From: Quillaja saponaria
Taxonomy: Eukaryota > Streptophyta > Magnoliopsida > Fabales > Quillajaceae
Assembly: GCA_029379385.1 (NCBI GenBank)
Contig: CM055609.1
Span: 8,060,001 to 8,124,000 of the forward strand
Reading direction: 5' to 3'
Length of the DNA: 64,000 nucleotides
The number at the start of each line of letters is the position of its first letter. Positions within the stretch are counted from its first letter, which is position 1. This document shows positions 23,801 to 35,975 of the stretch, piece after piece. Below the pieces are notes generated by a model that ran no database searches, had not been told where the DNA came from, and saw only the letters and a list, made by a program, of their open reading frames with translations. Position numbers and translations under genes: made by a program.

Positions 23801-24701
23801 AAGGGCTGGACTGGTGTCGAGATTATTGCAGTAGCTTTCATGCAGCTCTGGCACTGAATGAAGGGCCGCCTGGTATGGGCCCAGTTCTACGACCGGGGGG
23901 AATTGGCCTGAAGGATAATTTACTTTTTGAGGCTCTTAAAGCAAAGACGCAGGGAAAAGATGTTGGCATCCCAGAATGTGAGGGAGCTGCTACAACAAAG
24001 TCTCCCTGGAATGCACCTGGTATTGAATTTTTGTTGTATCCCATCTTGTATTTATTGATGCAAGTTTTCTTTGTTGTAACTGGATGTATACTAAAAAACG
24101 AATTTCACCTTGAGGTTTCAATTGATCAATTGTTTATTTAACTGCAGAACTCTTCGATCTTTCTGTTCTGGAAGGCGAGACTATTAGGGAATGGCTATTC
24201 TTTGATAAGCCCCGGAGAGCATTCGAGAGTGGAAACAGAAAACAGAGGTCATTGCCGGATTACATTGGACGTGGTTGGCATGAATCCAGGAAGCAAGTAA
24301 TGAATGAATTTGGAGGACTGAAGAGATCCTATTATATGGATCCGCAACCTCTAAATCATTTTGAGTGGCACCTTTATGAATATGAGATTAGCAAATGTGA
24401 TATATTTGCCTTGTATCGGTTGGAGCTGAAGCTTGTTGATGGAAAAAAGAACTCAAAGGCAAAGGTAACAAGTGATTCAGTTGCTGATCTGCAGAAGCAA
24501 ATGGGAAGGCTCTCTGCTGAGTTTGTATCTGATAACAAGCGTACTGCCAAAGGGAGGGTCAAAGTTAATGCCAAAGCTGGCATTGGGAATGTTTATCCAG
24601 CTCCAAATAGAGTGACTGCAACAAATGGAGCACATGATTATGGACTAGGTGATCCATATGATTACCTTGTTGAGGATACAAATGGGTATTACCTGACGTG
24701 A
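20838..24701 (+). CDS. VOZ-type transcription factor, frameshifted and with duplicated zinc-finger segment
   Basis: VOZ (vascular plant one zinc finger) factors are plant-specific nuclear regulators; Arabidopsis VOZ1/2 interact with phytochrome B and promote flowering. Coding exons are 20838-21066, 21205-21354, 23479-24019 and 24148-24701. The N-terminus ([20 protein letters not shown]), the [13 protein letters not shown] region, the [15 protein letters not shown] block, [10 protein letters not shown] and the C-terminus [12 protein letters not shown] are family hallmarks. Two anomalies stand out. Exon 1 is 229 nt where the phase-0 junction needs 228: an extra base near 20970 makes a TGA at 20973-20975, while [13 protein letters not shown] continues in the next frame. 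Exon 3 carries a tandem copy of the zinc-finger segment. Restored for the shift, the product would be about 490 aa, the usual VOZ length. It may be a decaying copy, may start downstream, or the base may be an assembly error. Confidence 0.88.
21740..21782 (+). repeat. Poly(C)-poly(T)-poly(G) tract in a VOZ intron
   Basis: C16, then TCCC, then T11, then G12 in the intron between VOZ exons 2 and 3. The C and G runs are complementary, so the transcript could fold into a hairpin with a T-rich loop. The G run could also form a quadruplex. Long G and C runs are unusual for this A+T-rich window. Confidence 0.85.
23737..23829 (+). repeat. In-frame 48-base tandem duplication in the VOZ zinc finger
   Basis: The 45-base unit 23737-23781 ([15 protein letters not shown]) is followed by one extra TGT codon and then by 23785-23829 ([15 protein letters not shown]). 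The nucleotide copies differ at four of 45 positions. The normal family arrangement has one such block between KCALWD and SSFHAALA. The result adds 16 residues and four extra cysteines in the zinc-coordinating region. Confidence 0.9.
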
Positions 24702-25371
24702 TTGAAGTTGATGGTTGTGGAACAAGTGCAGATTAATTTAGTCTTATCTTAAGCAGTGGTGGGTTCATCGTTTCTCGCTTCTGCTCTTTTAACTTTTATC
24801 TTCTCAAAAAACATGAAGCCAAGGACATTTTTTTGCCTTCTCATGATATTGTGAATAGCTCATTCTCACAGAAAGTGCTGCATTGGAATGCCTTGGACGT
24901 CAAATCCTATTCTAACTTTGGAAGATGGTCACAGACAAAAGCAAATGGCCGTTTTACTTATCCATTTATGATTCATGATTTGGTGACTAATATATGAAGC
25001 ACAGTTGCTCGTGACTGACTTTTGGGTTCCTATATATATATATACTGTGCTAATTTAGCCAAAAGAACCATATGCTAATTTAGCCAGTACAGTGCTCATC
25101 ATGAAAGGTATAACTCCCAGACTCGAGACTTAATAGCTGAGGGTACATAGTATTGGTTGTTCGTTAGATATCTGAGTATCTCTTTTGAGTAATCTTTCCA
25201 TGGATCAGTCAGTCTACTTTGTATTGTAACATGATAAACTTGGACCCATTCGATATTTAACTGTTTCTTTAGCAAAATACATGTTGGATAGCTGATTGGG
25301 TGAAGCAGGAAATGGAGCTGGATGCTGATACTTGAATAGCGCCTGCATACCCGAACGCCTTTAACAGGAGC
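24702..25371. other. 3' flank of the VOZ gene
   Basis: Probable 3' untranslated region followed by non-coding sequence. A short (TA) run lies near 25033-25045. No further gene is supported. Confidence 0.4.
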
Positions 25372-26032
25372 TAGAGGCGTTCATGGCCCCATCTAATCCG
25401 ATCTTAATTGGCGGGATTAGATGGGAGATATTATTTTTTGGGTTGGGGTGGGTTGGTTTGGAAATTTTTTATGCCCCATCTAATCCGATTAAATCGATCT
25501 AAATTGGCAGGATTGGATTGTAGATATTATTGTTTAGGTTGGATTGGTCTGGAATTAGTAATGTTAATCGAGTGGATTAGTTTAGGATTTTCAAATTTCA
25601 AAAGCTAGTAATTTGATCAAATTTAATTATTTATATTTATTTTAAAAAATTAATAAATTCCTATAAAAGTAGATAATTTTTAATTATTTAGACAACAATC
25701 AATTTATTAGCAGTCTTTGCATCAGTCCAATTAATTTGATTGTGTACTGTGGTTTTGATTTAAGATAATTTTGTTATAGAGGTAGAATTTATTTATTTTG
25801 TGTTAATAATGGGTTTGAAAATAAAAATAGGCTATCACTGGTAGCTTATCAGTATTCAAAGTAAGTTATTATTCTTTAAAATTTATAACAACTTATGATT
25901 GTTCAATGCAAATTATTAATTACTTAAGCAAGTAATTTGTAAAATAATAACTCTGAATAGAAAATTTAATTCGATTTAATCTTTATTTAATCCGTGGTTC
26001 ATGAATAGTTAATTCAGCCTATGAACACCCCC
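25372..26032. mobile_element. hAT-like MITE candidate with internal tandem repeat
   Basis: The left end reads AGAGGCGTTCATGGCCCC. The reverse complement of the right end reads GGGGGTGTTCATAGGC, an imperfect terminal inverted repeat resembling the GGGGTGTTCA ends of many plant hAT-type miniature elements. Within the left part, 'ccccatctaatccgat' plus about 70 following bases occurs twice (25386 and 25474). The rest is A+T-rich and non-coding. A clear 8-base target-site duplication is not visible. Confidence 0.45.
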
Positions 26033-26631
26033 AGCTGGGATCCTTGCTCGATTAGTATTGGGTCCTTTCACTTGTTTAAATACACTTCAGTGTGCTTTAC
26101 TACATTTGACATTGGGTTTCTAGTAATAATATTTATATCTGTAATATAAAAAACCTAACATTGATAACCTATTAATTGTGCAACATTAAACCATGTCAGA
26201 CATTATACTAAGTCAATTTTTCTAGGAAGTACTAGACATTTAAAAAGCCCAATTGTGTTTGATGACAAATGGTTTCAAAGAGGAGGGATAAGCCTACCCT
26301 TTATTAGGAAGGATAAGTCTACAAAGAGGAAATGAAGAAACAGTCTAAAGCACCAGCAGGAAGAACAAAGAGAGATTTACAGACAACAAACGCAAATATA
26401 AAGTATAATTCTTTGAAAAGCTTATAAATTTGTTTTTCATTCCAGGTAGCTTCCTTTAAGAAATAAGCAATTATTATCAGAATACATGCAATTACAAACT
26501 ACATATTCATCAGAACCTACTTAGGAACTACATATACTTTTGTGCTAGTGCTCCCACCAGGAACCGATATAATTACAGGCGTGGCAACTATCCATCAACA
26601 GAGATGGATTATGGGCACCAAAATAATACTT
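26033..26631. other. Intergenic stretch and probable ELOF1 3' untranslated region
   Basis: Nothing coding is seen. The part next to 26632 probably holds the 3' end of the ELOF1 transcript on the minus strand. Confidence 0.4.
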
Positions 26632-27526
26632 CTAAGCACCATCATCATCCACGGTGTTTACTCGTTCACATTCATCAATCCATTCACTGTATCTGCATAT
26701 TGCAATACAACTTGGAGATTAACATATGAGAGAGAGAGAAAGTGTGCGTGTGTGTGAGAAAGAGGCCAATATATAGATCACACTTACATGTCTATTGGCT
26801 CAGATAATGCTGCAAATAGGAGGGAAATTGATCAGTTACTATATTTTCATAAATTAATTTAGTGAAGCAGTGATTATATAACTTAGTGAAGCAGTAATCT
26901 TCTAACAATTAATTCCTTCTACAAAATCAATATTAACATCTGCTAAACACACAGGCCTTGAAATGTACCTGTGATGGTAGTGCTGAAACTCTCTTGGCAT
27001 ATGCCGCAAGAAGCTTCCCCAATCAAGTTCTTCATGTCACTGAAACAAGAATATAATCTATATGTGAGTATCAAACTGAGGATCATACAATGGACCTTTA
27101 GCAAAAGTACTTCTACAAACGAGCTTTAGTATCACATTATGGTGTGTGGCCACTCTCCAATAATCTTATCAGGATCTTACATGTGATTGTGGAAAAGCAT
27201 GTCCCAAGTAAAACCAGTACAGAGAGGGCAAAATTAAATTTGAAATTTGAAATTTTTTGGAGTTTTTGTCCACATAACATAAAGATTGATGAATTAACCT
27301 TCGCCTGCAATCTAATGTCTCAATCTATCATGTAAAAAATAATACTACTTACATTTATCAGGCTAAAAAGAAAAAAGAAAGATAGCCATTTGCAGACACT
27401 AACAAATGCTTACATGCGGCATTCAACACTGGTGCCATGGTTGCAGAAGGGACAGCTAAAGACAGTATCTAGCTTGTCCATACGCTTCTTGGGAGGTGGC
27501 TTTGCTCTTGACTTTCTCTTCCCCAT
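26632..27526 (-). CDS. ELOF1: Transcription elongation factor 1 homolog (ELOF1/Elf1)
   Basis: A small zinc-binding factor that associates with elongating RNA polymerase II and chromatin in the nucleus. Coding exons on the minus strand are 27526-27414, 27039-26969, 26809-26788 and 26692-26632 (113, 71, 22 and 61 nt). They splice through GT-AG introns into 88 aa. The basic start [20 protein letters not shown] and the four zinc ligands C25-x2-C28 and C49-x2-C52 are present. [20 protein letters not shown] and [11 protein letters not shown] are the conserved blocks. The residue after ASC is glycine, whereas arginine or similar is what I recall in homologs; this is a small change. A leader exon near 28229-28320 lies upstream. 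The gene appears intact and is arranged head to head, about 1.2 kb apart, with the 29.5 kb gene. Confidence 0.95.
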
Positions 27527-28228
27527 AGCTTAAAACCCTGCTTTCAATATCAAAGATTCACCCTAAGCAAGACAATTGACATAAATATTTTTTTACCTCT
27601 TTTCCTCTTCCACAGATTAAGCCTGCTTCGCAGCACAAAGAGTTAAAACAAGTTTACACACGCTGGTTACAATTTCCTCATAGTTCATGCAAACATGTTG
27701 CGTAAGTTCATTTACCAAGTATCTATTAAATGGTTAATTGAAATTGTTATTCAAACTAAAGAAAAAAATAACCAAATTTTACTTAGATGTTTAAGTGAGA
27801 AAAATTGCACACAACTCTATCAACATTCCAATCAAGGAGAACTTAGTTGGATGGTACAAGCATGACCAACAAGCTCCATAAAATTATCAGAACAAAATAT
27901 AAAAAATATAAACTGTTCATCTAGCACCCTTTGAAATCATTTAATGGGGATGAATATAAGGATATTATCATCATATACAAAAAAAAAAAATCTCAACTTT
28001 GCTGATTTTTATTTTTTTGGAAAAGAAGATGAACAATCAAATTAAAAATAAAAAATTCATCATACCCATCGTATAAATAACACATTTAAGATTCGTAAAA
28101 CCAAATTTTGTATTTTTCTCATTTGTTATCCAAATTCTCTTGGTAGCCAAACGTGGTGAAAGAAACATGCAATATTATCAAACCTAAGCGATCGAGAAAA
28201 AAGTTAAAAGGGAGAAAGAAAAAATCGT

Positions 28229-28320
28229 ACCGAGAACGATGAGCAGATTCTTGAGAGCAGTAGAAAACCCTAGCTTCGCAATGGAGCTAGAGAGATGTGC
28301 AGTCTGCAAAACGCGGATGT
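28229..28320 (-). other. Probable 5' untranslated exon of ELOF1
   Basis: On the minus strand a donor (CTCG|GTACGA at about 28228) follows a less A+T-rich stretch. The first coding exon has an acceptor (tgaaagcag|GG) about 13 bases before its ATG at 27526. The upstream border is a guess from base composition. Confidence 0.4.
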
Positions 28321-29530
28321 GATGGTTTGAATACGTATATATGGATTTGGAAATTTCTTTACAATTTAATACAATTAAAATTAAGATTATAATTAAGGTT
28401 TGATTAGAGATGAGATAAGATTAGGATTAATTAGAATTAAAGTTATGAATTAGGATTATGATTAGAGTCAATATTAAATTTAAGATTAGTTTAGATTTAA
28501 GTTTAAGATTACGATTTAAATAAAATTAAGATATATTTTAATTTTTAATTAAATAAAATAAAATAATTGAAATTAAATTATTTGAAATTGTAGAATTAAT
28601 AAAATAGTGTGTATGATTAAGATAAATAAATTTTAGAAATCCTACTAACAAAAAATTATAGAGAAGTCGAATCATTTAAGTATGGGCTAAGTGTGAAATT
28701 GAAGATACCGATGTATTCTTGCTTAAATTCCTAATCACCAAAAAGACGAGGGATAATAAAGGAAGTTCAACATATAGATATTTTTTTGACTAATAATATT
28801 TGTTCGCGTATTTTTAAAATAGGTTATTGTCTTTCCCCCAATTTATTAATTTAGATTTCTCTTATAAGGAAATACTTACTGTAAATATTTATGGCTAAAA
28901 TTGGTATAGACACAAGAAAATAAATGTTTTCTTGATTTAAGATAAATTTTATTGGAAAATATTTTTATTTTTCAAAAATATATCTCTTATATAATTTATT
29001 TTATTTAATTCATTCTATTATTTTTATAACTAACCTTGTTGGACATAATTTCAAAAATGAGTTTAACTGATAAAATTTCTTATTTTTTATACTAGAGATT
29101 CGCTATCACAAGAGATAAAAGATTTATATATGTAATGAGAACTACTTCTAGAGATTTATATATATATAGTAACAAGTTGCATTTACTCACGTAATTGCAA
29201 CCATTAAAAAAGAGAAATCCAAAACACTTACAATTATAAGCTTTTTCTTTTATATTTAAATTCTAAAAACTCATGAATAATACCTTTAGAAAATTAAAAA
29301 TATTACCCTAAGGCATAAAATTTTGTATATAATTATATATTTTTATCTTTTCTAGAGACCAGAAAAATGTAAAGTTTATTTGTGAACCCCGTGGTAGCCC
29401 AATTACAATTATGAATATGGGCTTTTCTGTACTGATAACGGCCCAAAAACAGTTCTACTCATTCCGTTAACGTTTTCCAGTACAAAATTCTCAACGTCCT
29501 TGCTAGAGTTCCGAGCTCAAAACCCTCATC
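28321..29530. other. A+T-rich divergent intergenic region
   Basis: This region separates two head-to-head genes and should contain both promoters. 28380-28520 is purine-rich and made of loosely repeated words such as 'aagattaggatta' and 'gaattaggattat'. No gene is seen. Confidence 0.45.
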
Positions 29531-29531
29531 A

Positions 29532-32500
29532 ATGGCGCATGTTCAAAATTTCTCATTGCTCAGTTTCCTCCTTCCCCTTAAAACCAGCTCTAAAATTCTT
29601 TCATTTTCTCCAGTACTACACCTTAGTAATTCTAGAAGTTCAGTTCTTGTTCTCTCTTGTTCTACTCGGAAGGCCGTTCCGTTCACAGAGCAAGACTTAC
29701 TTCAAGCTGTAGCTGAGTCCACTGATAAGATCCTCCCATGTGTTAGAACATATGAGAATGACTTGACTCGGCTGACACTGGTCGGAGCCGTAGATTTTGA
29801 GCAAGCTTTGACGGCTGCCGCAGCTGATGGCGGAGAAGCAGCCACTGAGCACATTAACTCTGGCATGCCAGCTATGGTTGTTGAAACCGTTTTTCCTGGT
29901 TCTTCAGGCGACCATAGTACTGTCTCCACTCGACTGGTCAGTTCAATTTCATTGTCTTCCTGAGCTTGCTTACGCCTAACTTGTTTTTCTTCTCAAGACC
30001 AAGATTTTTTCAGTTTTTCAGCTTGCCCCAAAATTTTATATACCTATACTAGTGTAGTAGTATGTAGATTGATGGTTGTATTGAAATGTAATCAGAGCTT
30101 TTTTATGTCAAGTATGTTCCAGACAAGTGAGGGCATGATTTGAAATGTTTGCATGGCATACTTTGTAATGTCAGAACACTAAGTACAAATGCTTGTACGT
30201 GAACCAATATGATAATATGTAAAGATGTATACTCGCTAAGATGCATGTGATTATTGATCATAAAACTTCTCAGGCTATCATTTGTATTTTATGTTTAGTG
30301 ATCCAATACTGAACCATTTTTGGTCTTGTTTATACACGTGATGTCAGCAAACTTGCAGTATCAGGAATAACTTTTTGAAATCCTTCATTGAGCAGTTGAA
30401 CTAAATTTCACTTTTTGTAGTTTTTGCCAGCCAGAAAAGTTAAAGAAAAAGCAACTAAGCTCAGGAGGTCTCTCTCTCAAGATATGTTGTCCAGCACTTC
30501 ATCTAGAAATATACTTGCAATGACATTTAGACAAGTGGTTTTGCAACAGCTTTGGAACTTTGATCTGGTTGTTTTTAGACCTGGTACAGAACGAAATATG
30601 GAGGATCTTGAAAACCCAAGAGAGGTCCGTCTTGTCAATTTCTTTCCTTTTGACCTTTTACATTTTGACATCTGCATCAGTAATGTCATTAATATCTCTG
30701 TCCTGCAGGGTGCCCCATGAGACTGATTGATTCAGTTCTATTTATGCATTTCATTTGAGCAGGTCCCTGCATCATTCACCCTCAGTTTGTCAGATGAACA
30801 TCTTATTTCCATGCTTGCTGAGGCTATTTGCACCTTTGCTCTTCAAAGCACTGAAAGACAATTTATTAATAACTTTAGCAGTAGGAATGCAGGTAACTTT
30901 TTTCACTGGTTTCAAAACTCCAAAAGGATAGGATCCAAAGGTTCCTCTGTCATTTTACGCAAATTATTTGAACATGAGATACTTGACAATGCTAAGAATC
31001 TGCTGGAAACTTATAATTCCAAAAAGAATAGCTTTATTGCCATGAAAGGGAACTCAAAGTATCATTGGTTGAAGCCGTCCTATTACTCTCAGTTGAAGAA
31101 GATTGGTGGTTCTGATTTCAGTGCTTGGACAAGTGAGTATGTATCTACTTATCGATTAGAGATTGACAATGACAGACTGAACGGTGCAAAGTTTGAAGGA
31201 TGGAGGAGATCCACGCAGAATAGGTGGGAAGTTCTTTTAACCCACTCCCAAATGGTAATTTATTCTTTCCTTTTGCATTTGGCTGTTAAGATTTTAATGT
31301 TCTTTGTTCTTGTGGGGTTGCTATGTGAATACTTGATTCTTATTTGGATTAGGTTTAGTATTGAAGGTGTCCTGTTTTATACATATGCGATTAAGGCAAT
31401 GTACAAGATTTTGGACAATACCTCTACACAGGAAAAAAATAATAATAATAATAAAGACCTTCCCAAGGACAACAATGAGTATGAATTTGAATGAATAAAG
31501 ATTTTTGGTATACTTTTTTGAGTTATGTGGTTATAATTTAGGTTTTCTTATCTACTTACTGTGTTTTCATATATTATTGCTGATTATGCTGTGGCTATTG
31601 ATTGTTAAAATTTGCAGATTGGATTGGCAGACTCGTTAGATATGTATTACGAAGATCCATACTCACTACCAGATAAACAACTATCATGTGGTGTGGCTGC
31701 AAAACTTGTAAAACTGCCCAATATAAAGGTAACTAAATGCTTTATGTTTCTATTTTAAGTCTTCATAAAACTTAGGAATTGAAAACTTGATGGTATGTGG
31801 TATGTGGTATGCTAACCTATGTAGGGATGCTGTTTTGGCCATTCTCGCTTGAAAGAATGTTAGTGAAACTAAGAAATAACAAGGGTGGGTTTTGTGTGGA
31901 GATTTGGGATTCTGCATATGGAATTATAGGCATGGTTACCAGGAACGTTGTAATCCCAAGAGTACCGCGTTCTGGATTCCGGAACTTTTTTGATCAGGAC
32001 CGATGTTATTTGCGATCTGGATAGTCAAAAGTGGTGATCCAAAGAGCTTTGCAGATATGGCAACAGATAAGAGTGTTTTCGGCCTTCCTGCACGCTGACC
32101 TTGGTTGAAACTTCAGTGGGTAAGGGCTAAGAAGAGCTTGGTCTGTGCTGCTGCTCCTGTAACCACCTGATTTTGGCTTAACGTTCGATGCCCTAAAATT
32201 TGGTGGAGAAGAAGACTCCTGCACACTGTTTAACTTGATTCAAACTTTTTTTTTGTGGTCTTTTTTGCCTTTTTGACGGGGTCTTGGCCTAGATGGACAA
32301 CACTTACTTGTAAAAGCTTGTTAGTAACCCAACTAATAGTTTATCCATAAAATTACAACAGCAAGAAGAAGTAAATAAAAATAAATAATATAATTATTTA
32401 TTTGCAAAAATAATAATATTTATTTTTCTACAACATAAATTAAATATTTTTTCAACAACTTAGCATAATTTAAGATGAAATGTATTATATTTTCTAGTAA

Positions 32501-35500
32501 CTTAGTAGAGTGACCCGAATAAATATTCTCAGCTTATGGCGTTCCAAGATAGTGAATCAACTAAGCCTACCCCATCATACTGTATTTTTAACTAGGTAGC
32601 GTTTCCTGTTCCATGTATTGGAAGATACTTGCTTTCCTCTAACTATAATTATGGGTAGTCCACGTGTAAGCTCGTGATTTCTGAGTATGTGTGGAAGATC
32701 TTTGGCAATTTGAATTAATTGGTGATGATCATGGGTAATGACAGAGTTGCAATGTCTGTTTGTTCCTATACCATGTTTAAATTTTTCCATGTGTTGGTGG
32801 GGAAGAAAAAGAGAGGCTGCATGATCATCATGTGAGTTCTATAATTTGCTAATTTTGCAAAAAAAATTGCAAAAAAAATTCAATTTTTTATTGCTAGGGT
32901 ACACTGTCTTCACTCAAAATTTAAAGGGGAAAAGAGAAAAGTACTTTCAAAATGGGTAGTTGATAACATGCAACTGTGAACATACTGGAGTTGTATTATA
33001 GTTTAGGAGCCTGTTTATTGAATTTTTGTATGATTGATATTTATGAGCAAATCTTTTGACCATGCTAAGAAATTTGAATCAACATGTTGGGCTTTTTGCA
33101 ATCATGATTTCAAGTAAGTTTACTACCTAATAACAATGGAGTCCTCCCCTTATGTTTTGCAGATGTACTGTTACTTAGTCTTTGCATTGAATTTCCTACG
33201 TTCCCTCAAGTATTACATACTGCATGATTAATCTATTGAAGTACTGTAATAAATAGAGTCATGTTGGTGCATGAACAAATCAGTATTTGTCTTGTTCATT
33301 TGGTATTTGCAGAGGACCTCTTCATTGTTGAAGATGTTATCAGTCACTCTTGCAAGTGGTATTTTTCTTGTAACAATCAGTGCTCTCGGTCAACTTTGTT
33401 TTCCATATTTTCGGAAGTTCGAAAAGGCTCCTGCAGAACATAGGCGTGCATCAACATCTGAAGTTCATGGTGCATTGCGTCAGTTTCTGGATGCTACGGA
33501 GGTATGCAAACACTCATAATAGTGAACTGCCCACTTTATATACATGTAAATTATACAGAAAATTAATTCAAAACTTGTATGCTGTTGAAGAATGTGAATC
33601 CTTCTCATAAAAAAGAAAGAAAAAAGAATGTGAATCAAGTTGCTTCTTTAAAAGATTACAAGTACTATTCAAAATTGACTTTAACCTATAGGGCTTTCTT
33701 GTGTCTATTTGTGTGAATTGGTGTATTACCAAAATTACTTAAGAGGTCTATCTCATGATTTGCTCCAGAGAAGGTGCTTCTAGATCATGTTGAGCCATTT
33801 GATTACATTTTTGGTCTCACTGGGGGTAAACCTTTTGTTCCAAGTTAGGTTGTTTACTTGAAAGAAGATAACCAATCTCTGAGCCGTGGCTTTCTCTTTG
33901 GCTTTACCTGCTTCTTTTAATGGTTCAAGTCATCTGATATGTGCTTCATATGACTTTTATTAGAAGAACATAATTGAATATCCGTCAAGTTTTACAATTA
34001 AGAAACATCAAGAGTATCTGTCACTACTGGAGTAGGCCTAAATGTTCATGGATTAGTTGATATCGAATGTGAGCCATCCCAGAATCTACATAATTGATAC
34101 TAAAAAGTATAGAAAAAAACATATATGAAGCAATGCAAAAATGGTCAGTTGAACAATCTCCAAATTTTTGCTGTTGACACCAATTTTATAAAGGTTCCAA
34201 CAAATTAAAAATTGAGACACCAAATAATTGTATGATAAACTTCATCTGAAGAAAAAAGAAAAGAAAAAGAAAACAACATAACTGAAACGAAAACTAGATA
34301 AATGAAGAATGTTTTTATAATTATTAGTGTTTCTAATCATATTGGCATTCTTTATTGAAGGACACGTGTTTTTGATAATAGTTTCATATTTAACAAGTTA
34401 TATGTGATTGAGAACAAATATAGACCACTGATTGCATTGTCTTAGGTAAAATCCTGTACTTTCAATCCATATTCCTACCTTTAACTCATGTCTGGAATCT
34501 GGATATTTTGGAATTCATTTAGTTAAATGGCATTACCTGTCTCTCTCTCAGTTAATTGAGTAGAAACTGAATTAGTCTGGGATCTCATTTGGATAAGATT
34601 GTTGCTTCGCTTCTCTTTGGTGTTTTGCTTCAGAAGCCTATGGGGGCGTTTCTTTGGTAGATATACAACGTGATTGGAGAGCCCTGTTGATTTAAGCTTA
34701 TGTTTGTCTTTATTATTTTGTTTAATACTTAGGAGGGCTTCTTGTCCGCCCTTGTACTTCTTCCTTTCTCAATAAAATTTTCCTTTTTCTATAAAAAAAG
34801 AAAAAGAAAAAAAGAAGAAGCCGAATTAGTCTGTTGCCCTTTTAACTCATGTTTGGATTCAGAATTAACTTCTCCAAGTGCATCACAAGCGTAGTTGGTA
34901 GAAACCTTCCTTTTTTATATTAGACACAACTCATTGTCCAAACCTTTGGGCTAAAGTCACAATCCCCAAGAATATAGAGGCAAATGCTTGTATTGAGTTC
35001 TCATTTTAGTTGTTTCTTCGTCTTTTCTATATACACACACACATATATATAGCCTCTTTCATGGTTCCCAGTACCTCTACTTTTCCGGCTATCAAATTTG
35101 TGTGTTTTTATTGGACAGTTGGAAGAGTTCTGCGTCTCAGTTGTGAAAAAGGTAAAGGATGCTTATGGCTGGCCTGGTGATATTAAGAGACAAGATGGTA
35201 CTGGCGCCTTGATTGGAGAAATACCAACTTACTTGAGATCAATGGGGGCAGATGATTCCAATAGTGAAGGGATTTCAACTGTTTCTACTGCATTAGAGAA
35301 TATTGATTCAGATGCAAGAACCTCTGCACAGGATATTGCTAGTTACCAGGTACTTCTAATTATTAAATTTTTCTTGCTTTATCTCTCATCTCCTTCCTCA
35401 CAATGTAAAGTTAAGTGCAGAGAACAAAATATGATTATTACTCATGGCAAAGGTGAACCTATTTTTGCAAACAAAAATAAACTATCTTGTCCATGAACCA

Positions 35501-35975
35501 TGCTATGATTCTTTATATTGGTGGAGGCTTCATCCACTTTGGTAATTTTGGGTCAACTCATGAACTGTCATTTTCTTTTCCCTTTGGTGGTATTTTTGGT
35601 ATATCATTGAACCATATACTTTGTCCACTTGTTAATTTCTTTCTTGCACTATTATTTGAAATTTAGGTGGTTTTCTCAAGTAATGGAGCGATAATTGGTT
35701 TCCAACCCCTGAGTCGGGTGGCTGTTAATCATTGGGCTGCCAACCCCCTTGCAAAGGAGTTGTATGGGGGGAGAAAGCTTTCCCCTGGTAAGTGCTAATT
35801 GCTTGATGCTGGATGAGGTCATAGCATGAATGATCGTATAACTTTGGGATTGTTTCAAGCAGGTCTTATTGAACCTGGTCTCAAGGTCCCCCATCCAAGT
35901 GAGGTGGTTGTTCTTGAGTTGCTGATGTCAATAAAACCAGGTGCCTGTTTTGCTTTGGCTAGGCCATTTAGATGA
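29532..35975 (+). CDS. Conserved plant protein of unknown function, 621 aa
   Basis: I do not recognise the family. Eight coding exons join in frame: 29532-29936, 30421-30624, 30763-31254, 31618-31728, 33313-33501, 35119-35349, 35667-35787 and 35863-35975. All introns are GT-AG. Consistent phases across all junctions and the absence of stops argue for a working gene. The first 45 residues are rich in Ser, Leu and basic residues and lack acidic ones, like an organellar targeting peptide. Residues about 135-370 are soluble and rich in aromatic and basic residues (HWLKPSYYSQLKKIGG, RRSTQNRWEVLL). One membrane segment (MLSVTLASGIFLVTISALGQ) starts at about 412. The C-terminus contains SNGAIIGFQPLSRVAVNHWA and ends IKPGACFALARPFR. 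This suggests an organelle-targeted single-pass membrane protein, but that is inference. Confidence 0.85.
34569..34833 (+). mobile_element. 5'-truncated LINE insertion with target-site duplication
   Basis: The 11-base word GAATTAGTCTG occurs at 34569-34579 and again at 34823-34833. Between them lies 243 bases ending in 'cttgtacttcttcctttctcaataaaa' and an A-rich tail (34792-34820), the usual 3' end of plant L1-type LINEs. The short length implies strong 5' truncation, and no coding sequence remains. It sits in the intron between exons 5 and 6 of the 621-aa gene, in sense orientation. Confidence 0.75.

Noticed and set aside
30727..31494. 255-codon single frame as a separate gene
   Set aside because: It is exon 3 of the 621-aa gene (30763-31254) read through into flanking introns.
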